Shown: piece by piece, positions 6,457-10,051 of the stretch
Layout: each line of letters opens with the position of its first letter
How positions within the stretch are numbered: position 1 is the first letter of the stretch
NCBI GenBank assembly: GCA_905211185.1
Contig: CAJLZR010000018.1
Coordinates: forward strand, 1 to 10,051
DNA length: 10,051 bases
Source: an uncultured Oscillospiraceae bacterium
Lineage (GTDB): Bacteria > Bacillota_A > Clostridia > Oscillospirales > Acutalibacteraceae
Direction: 5' to 3'
Made by a program: the position numbers and the translations under genes
Notes under the pieces: generated by a model
The model's database searches: none
Seen by the model: the letters and a program-made list of their open reading frames with translations, nothing else
What the model was told of the DNA's origin: nothing

Positions 6457-6961
6457 GTTTCCTTCCGATAGCCTTTCTATTACGGTTAAGGAAATTGTTG
6501 ACGAAAATTTTCAGGATTATAAAAAATCATCCATGTTTGTTGCCACGTCTCGTTGTGACTTTAAATGTCTCAAGGAGCGTGGCCTTGACTTTTCTATGTG
6601 CCAAAATATGAAGATTTCCAAAATGCCGAATAAAAAAATGTTTATTCCTCATCTTTTTTCACGCTATATGCTAAATCCCATAACCAATGCCGTCGTTGTG
6701 GGCGGTCTTGAGCCGATGCTCCAGTTTAAAGAGGTTTTAGATTTGGTATCTTATTTTAGAAGTAATAACTGCCATGACGATTTTGTAATTTATACGGGAT
6801 ATTATGAGCATGAAATTAAAAATGAGGTGCAAAACTTAAAAAAATTTGATAATATTATAATTAAGTACGGCAGATTCATACCTGATTCCAAAAGTATTTA
6901 TGATAAGGTTTTGGGTGTAACTCTTAGCTCTGATAATCAACATGCCGTTAAAATAAGCTAA
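6446..6961 (+). CDS. nrdG: NrdG-like radical SAM activating protein of class III ribonucleotide reductase
   Basis: It would install the glycyl radical on NrdD (Gly613) using a [4Fe-4S] cluster and S-adenosylmethionine. The 171 residues are close to usual NrdG size. The cluster motif is C37-x3-C41-x10-C52 (TSRCDFKC to SMCQN), not the standard Cx3Cx2C: the third cysteine is displaced by eight extra residues. The SAM-binding GGE motif appears as GGLEP (86-90), again with an inserted residue. The C-terminal KYGRFIPDSKS followed by VLGVTLSSDNQHAVKI matches the tail of NrdG-like proteins that read GRFIP and LASSNQ. These features indicate a divergent NrdG clade rather than decay, because the frame is intact and overlaps nrdD by 11 bases, implying translational coupling. 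Function is inferred from this position and the tail motifs. I have not been able to test whether C52 or another residue is the third ligand. Confidence 0.85.
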   Translation: MKIEFPSDSLSITVKEIVDENFQDYKKSSMFVATSRCDFKCLKERGLDFSMCQNMKISKMPNKKMFIPHLFSRYMLNPITNAVVVGGLEPMLQFKEVLDLVSYFRSNNCHDDFVIYTGYYEHEIKNEVQNLKKFDNIIIKYGRFIPDSKSIYDKVLGVTLSSDNQHAVKIS

Positions 6962-7008
6962 GGGAATCCGTATTTAATTTGCGATAATGGAGTTGAATAT
7001 TTTTTACA

Positions 7009-8373
7009 ATGGGAAAAGATATGGATGCAATAGTTGCGCTTTGCAAGAATCGTGGGTTTGTTTTTCCGGGCTCTGAAATTTATGGAGGCCTTTCCAATGC
7101 GTGGGATTATGGCCCTCTTGGCGTGATATTTAAAAATAATGTTAAAAACGCATGGCTTAAAAAATTTGTTCAAGAATGTAAGTATAACGTTGGCCTTGAT
7201 GCCGCAATACTTATGAACCCAAAAACTTGGGAAGCTTCCGGTCATGTGGGAGGTTTTTCGGATCCTTTAATGGATTGCAAGGAATGTAAAACAAGGCACA
7301 GAGCAGATAAATTGATTGAAGATAATGGAATAGACCCGAATGCCATGACGTTTGCAGAAATGGAAGATTGCATTGAAAAAAATGATATAAAATGCCCGCA
7401 GTGCGGTAAGCATAATTTTACCGGCATAAGAAAATTTAATCTTATGTTTAAAACGTTTCAAGGAGTTACGGAAGAGAGCAAAAATGAAATATTTTTAAGG
7501 CCTGAAACCGCTCAAGGTATTTTTGTAAATTTTTTAAATGTTCAAAGAACTTCACGTAAAAAATTGCCCTTCGGTATAGCGCAAATAGGTAAAGCGTTTA
7601 GAAATGAGATAACTCCCGGTAATTTTATATTCCGTACACGTGAATTTGAGCAAATGGAGCTTGAATTTTTCTGTAAACCCGGAACGGATTTAGAATGGTT
7701 TAAATACTGGAAAGAGTTTTGCAAAAATTGGCTTTTAAGTCTTGGTATGACGGAAGAAAACATAAGGCTTCGTGATCACTCAAAGGAAGAGCTTTGCCAT
7801 TATTCGGCCGCTACTTCCGATATTGAATATAAATTTCCTTTCGGCTGGGGTGAGCTTTGGGGTATTGCGGACAGAACAAATTTTGACCTAACGCAGCACC
7901 AAGAATTTTCGGGCAAGAATTTGGAATATTTTGATGCCGAAACAAACGAAAGGTACCTCCCTTACGTAATAGAGCCGTCGCTTGGCGCGGATAGAGTTTC
8001 GCTTGCGTTCCTTTGCGATGCATATACAGAAGAAAAGATTTCCGAAAAGGATACACGTATAGTTTTAAAATTTCACCCTGCTCTTGCGCCGTTTAAAGCG
8101 TGCGTACTTCCTCTTTCTAAAAAATTAGGCGAGGGTGCCGAAAAGATAAGGGAAGAACTTTCAAAATATTTTATGGTTGATTATGATGAAGCGGGCTCTA
8201 TCGGAAAACGCTACCGCAGGCAAGATGAAATCGGAACGCCACTTTGCATAACTTACGATTTTGATAGCGAAAATGATGAATGCGTAACGGTGCGTGACCG
8301 TGATACAATGGAGCAAGAGCGTATTAAAATAAGCGATTTAAAGGAATATATCGGTAATAAGATTAGTTTTTAA
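7009..8373 (+). CDS. glyQS: Glycine--tRNA ligase, single-chain dimeric type
   Basis: Class II synthetase that charges tRNA-Gly, of the homodimeric kind found in many Clostridia, Mycoplasma, Staphylococcus and eukaryotes, and unrelated to the two-subunit GlyQ/GlyS enzyme. The 454 residues match the usual 450-510. Visible marks: [14 protein letters not shown] and WDYGPLG (15-38); [13 protein letters not shown] (74-86); a zinc-knuckle insertion with C90, C93, C129, C132; RPETAQG (164-170); motif 2 [19 protein letters not shown] (197-215); motif 3 with GADR (326-329); and a C-terminal anticodon-binding domain from about 349. An in-frame TGA at 6994-6996 bars an earlier start. ATG 7009 and ATG 7021 are both possible, and neither has a well-placed ribosome site (GGAG at 6989-6992 is 16 bases away from 7009). 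It begins 47 bases after nrdG with no terminator between, so read-through from that operon is plausible. I see no T-box leader. Confidence 0.96.
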   Translation: MGKDMDAIVALCKNRGFVFPGSEIYGGLSNAWDYGPLGVIFKNNVKNAWLKKFVQECKYNVGLDAAILMNPKTWEASGHVGGFSDPLMDCKECKTRHRADKLIEDNGIDPNAMTFAEMEDCIEKNDIKCPQCGKHNFTGIRKFNLMFKTFQGVTEESKNEIFLRPETAQGIFVNFLNVQRTSRKKLPFGIAQIGKAFRNEITPGNFIFRTREFEQMELEFFCKPGTDLEWFKYWKEFCKNWLLSLGMTEENIRLRDHSKEELCHYSAATSDIEYKFPFGWGELWGIADRTNFDLTQHQEFSGKNLEYFDAETNERYLPYVIEPSLGADRVSLAFLCDAYTEEKISEKDTRIVLKFHPALAPFKACVLPLSKKLGEGAEKIREELSKYFMVDYDEAGSIGKRYRRQDEIGTPLCITYDFDSENDECVTVRDRDTMEQERIKISDLKEYIGNKISF

Positions 8374-8464
8374 GTTAGTAAAATATGAAATTAGTAGTAA
8401 AAATATAAAGTAGAAAGGTTGTGTTTTAAAGGAATTTGCGTTTTGGCAAGTTTCGTGTTTGTAA

Positions 8465-9649
8465 ATGGAAAAAGTTATATATATGGATAATGCGGCAACA
8501 ACAAAAGTAAATCCTCAGGCGCTTGAAGCAATGCTTCCGTTTTTAAAGGATGATTTTGGAAATCCTTCAACCATTTATAGTATTGGGAAAAAGGCAAGAA
8601 AAGCCGTGGAAGAGGCAAGAAAGACCGTTGCAAATTTGCTTGGGGCGGATAGCAAAGAAATATTCTTTACGTCATGCGGAACGGAATCCGATAATTGGGC
8701 AATAAAGGGCGCAGCTTATGAGGGTTTAAAAAAAGGAAAAAATCATATAATAACATCCAAAATTGAGCACCACGCCGTTTTACATACCGCAGAAAGACTG
8801 CAAAAAGACGGATTCGAAATAACATACTTAGATGTCGATAAAAACGGTTTGGTAAATCCTGAAGCAGTTAAAAATGCCATAACCGATAAAACTGCGCTGG
8901 TCACAGTAATGTACGCAAATAATGAAATCGGGACAATAGAGCCGATCGCCGAAATTGGTAATATATGCAAGGGAAAGGGAGTCCTTTTTCATACCGATGC
9001 GGTTCAAGCCGTAGGACATGTTAAAATTGACGTAAAGGCCCAGAATATTGATATGCTTTCACTTTCGGGACATAAATTCGGAGCTCCTAAAGGAATAGGC
9101 GTTCTTTACATAAAAAAAGGCGTTAGAATACAAAAATTCATGGAAGGCGGAGCGCAGGAATCGGGAAAACGTTCAGGTACCGAAAATGTTGCGGGAATAG
9201 TAGCTCTTGGAAAGGCTATTGAGGCTGCTTATGAAAATATTGACGAAAAAAACAAAGCGCTTACCTCTAAAAGAGATAGATTAATTTCCGAACTTTTAAA
9301 AATAGAGCGTTCACGTTTAAATGGAGATAGCAATAAAAGGCTTCCCGGCAACGTAAACGTAAGTTTTGAAGGAATAGAAGGCGAATCTCTCCTTTTGTTT
9401 TTGGATATGGCAGGAATATGCGCTTCTTCCGGTTCGGCTTGTACTTCGGGCTCACTAGACCCCAGCCACGTTTTGCTTGCAATAGGTCTACCTCATGAAA
9501 TTGCACACGGGTCACTCAGGCTTACTTTGAATGAAGATAACACCGATGAAGAAATAGATTATGTTGTAAAAGAAGTAAATAAGACGGTAAAACGCTTAAG
9601 AGCGATGTCGCCGCTTTGGGAAAAAATAATTAAAGGCGAAAGGGGCTAA
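8465..9649 (+). CDS. nifS: Cysteine desulfurase, NifS/IscS type (Clostridial NifS)
   Basis: PLP enzyme that takes sulfur from L-cysteine as an enzyme-bound persulfide and passes it to the scaffold NifU, releasing alanine. The 394 residues are full length. [11 protein letters not shown] (7-17) is the N-terminal fold-type I signature. EHHAVLH (101-107) supplies the histidine that stacks on PLP, and HTDAVQ (176-181) gives the Asp and Gln cofactor contacts. [12 protein letters not shown] (199-210) has the Schiff-base Lys204, and [10 protein letters not shown] (321-330) is the mobile loop with nucleophile Cys326. The codon just before ATG 8465 is an in-frame TAA, so the start cannot be further upstream. 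No clear ribosome site precedes it: purine-rich AAAGGA lies about 30 bases away. The 91-base gap to glyQS shows no convincing promoter, terminator or IscR site. nifU follows after 6 bases. Confidence 0.96.
   Translation: MEKVIYMDNAATTKVNPQALEAMLPFLKDDFGNPSTIYSIGKKARKAVEEARKTVANLLGADSKEIFFTSCGTESDNWAIKGAAYEGLKKGKNHIITSKIEHHAVLHTAERLQKDGFEITYLDVDKNGLVNPEAVKNAITDKTALVTVMYANNEIGTIEPIAEIGNICKGKGVLFHTDAVQAVGHVKIDVKAQNIDMLSLSGHKFGAPKGIGVLYIKKGVRIQKFMEGGAQESGKRSGTENVAGIVALGKAIEAAYENIDEKNKALTSKRDRLISELLKIERSRLNGDSNKRLPGNVNVSFEGIEGESLLLFLDMAGICASSGSACTSGSLDPSHVLLAIGLPHEIAHGSLRLTLNEDNTDEEIDYVVKEVNKTVKRLRAMSPLWEKIIKGERG
9641..9645 (+). promoter_or_regulatory. Shine-Dalgarno site supporting the TTG start of nifU
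   Basis: AGGGG lies within the last codons of nifS, 10 bases before TTG 9656. It supports TTG rather than the ATG at 9677, which has no ribosome site and would remove the conserved YSEKV segment. Confidence 0.6.
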
Positions 9650-9655
9650 GTAAAA

Positions 9656-10051
9656 TTGGATTATAGCGAAAAAGTAATGGATCATTTTGCAAATCCTCGT
9701 AATGTCGGAGAAATTGAAGATGCTGACGGTATAGGGGAAGTAGGAAATCCAAAATGCGGAGATATAATGAAAATGTATCTCAAAATAGAAAGTGGAATTA
9801 TAAAAGATGTAAAGTTTAAAACGTTCGGTTGCGGAGCGGCAATAGCCACGAGCTCCATGGCAACAGAGCTTATAAAGGGCAAATCCATTGAGGAGGCGCT
9901 TAAAGTGACAAATAGAGCTGTTATGGAAGCGCTTGACGGCTTGCCGCCTGTAAAAGTGCATTGTTCTGTTTTGGCCGAGCAGGCAATAAAAGCAGCGCTT
10001 TCCGACTATTATACAAAAAAAGGCATAGACCCCACACCGATAGTCGGGGCT
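9656..10051 (+). CDS. nifU: Fe-S cluster assembly scaffold NifU, Clostridium type, cut by the right edge
   Basis: Scaffold on which [2Fe-2S]/[4Fe-4S] clusters are built from NifS-delivered sulfur before transfer to target enzymes. The frame is open to the end of the window (132 codons, no stop). The segment DYSEKVMDHFANPRNVG opens an IscU/NifU N-terminal domain. Cluster ligands are visible: Cys34 with Asp36 (PKCGD), Cys59 (FGCGAAIATSS) and Cys103 (KVHCSVLAEQAI). There is no LPPVK-less deletion: LPPVKVHCS (96-104) carries the chaperone-recognition LPPVK motif. The Clostridium-type NifU is a stand-alone short scaffold of about 120-150 residues, so only a few residues are probably missing here. 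The start is TTG at 9656, 6 bases after the nifS stop, so both are translated from one message. Nothing suggests the ferredoxin-like or Nfu domains of the nitrogen-fixation NifU, so the role is general Fe-S assembly. Confidence 0.95.
   Translation, partial: MDYSEKVMDHFANPRNVGEIEDADGIGEVGNPKCGDIMKMYLKIESGIIKDVKFKTFGCGAAIATSSMATELIKGKSIEEALKVTNRAVMEALDGLPPVKVHCSVLAEQAIKAALSDYYTKKGIDPTPIVGA

Noticed and set aside
6962..7008. GCGATAAT before glyQS considered as an extended -10 element, and the gap considered as a T-box leader.
   Set aside because: There is no matching -35, and 47 bases are too short for a T-box with specifier loop and antiterminator.
6958..7245. A 95-codon minus-strand frame at the nrdG/glyQS junction.
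   Set aside because: Most of it mirrors the conserved N-terminal part of glycyl-tRNA synthetase, and it has no ribosome site.
9596..9961. A 121-codon open frame on the minus strand across the nifS/nifU junction.
   Set aside because: It is antisense to two strongly conserved genes, and its translation is rich in Phe, Tyr and His with no recognisable domain. It is a shadow of the coding strand.
1..10051. CRISPR arrays, tRNA or rRNA genes, insertion sequences, phage or defence genes.
   Set aside because: No regularly spaced repeats, tRNA-like cloverleaf ends, transposase motifs or terminal inverted repeats were seen. The content is chromosomal housekeeping plus envelope genes.

Overview
The window is low in G+C, has short intergenic gaps, and carries all its genes on the + strand with standard-code stops (TAA and TGA). 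The content points to an anaerobic member of the Clostridia (Firmicutes), probably uncultured or gut-associated. The evidence is an oxygen-sensitive class III ribonucleotide reductase with its activase, a Clostridium-type NifS/NifU pair, a single-chain glycyl-tRNA synthetase, and a PASTA-domain kinase-like membrane protein with an N-terminal zinc ribbon. I cannot place it to genus from the sequence alone.

Left block (1-3869). The window opens inside the 3' end of an ABC-3 (ZnuB-like) metal transporter permease. A RodA/FtsW-type SEDS glycosyltransferase follows after 7 bases. It overlaps by an ATGA junction a small flavodoxin-fold NAD(P)H/FMN oxidoreductase. Then, behind a clear AGGAGG site, comes a zinc ribbon - kinase-like - TM - 2xPASTA protein. 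All three signature catalytic positions of its kinase domain are substituted, so it is read as a pseudokinase. A hairpin terminator closes this block at about 3910-3950.

Control region (3870-4198). This non-coding stretch of 329 bases holds the terminator and then a near-consensus sigma-A promoter (TTGACT-17-TATAAT). Two NrdR-box-like 16-mers are spaced 32 bases start to start and straddle the -10 element. A leader of about 125 nt ends in a good Shine-Dalgarno site.

Middle block (4199-6961). This is a deoxynucleotide-synthesis operon: a small CPKC redoxin, a class III ribonucleoside-triphosphate reductase (NrdD) lacking an ATP-cone, and an overlapping NrdG-like radical SAM activase with non-canonical CX3CX10C spacing. 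The arrangement suggests a redoxin-dependent (NrdD2-like) class III enzyme under NrdR control.

Right block (7009-10051). A dimeric-type glycyl-tRNA synthetase is followed by nifS (cysteine desulfurase) and nifU (Fe-S scaffold, TTG start, cut by the right edge). The Fe-S assembly pair would supply clusters to proteins such as the adjacent NrdG, but the genes sit together without direct proof of co-transcription.
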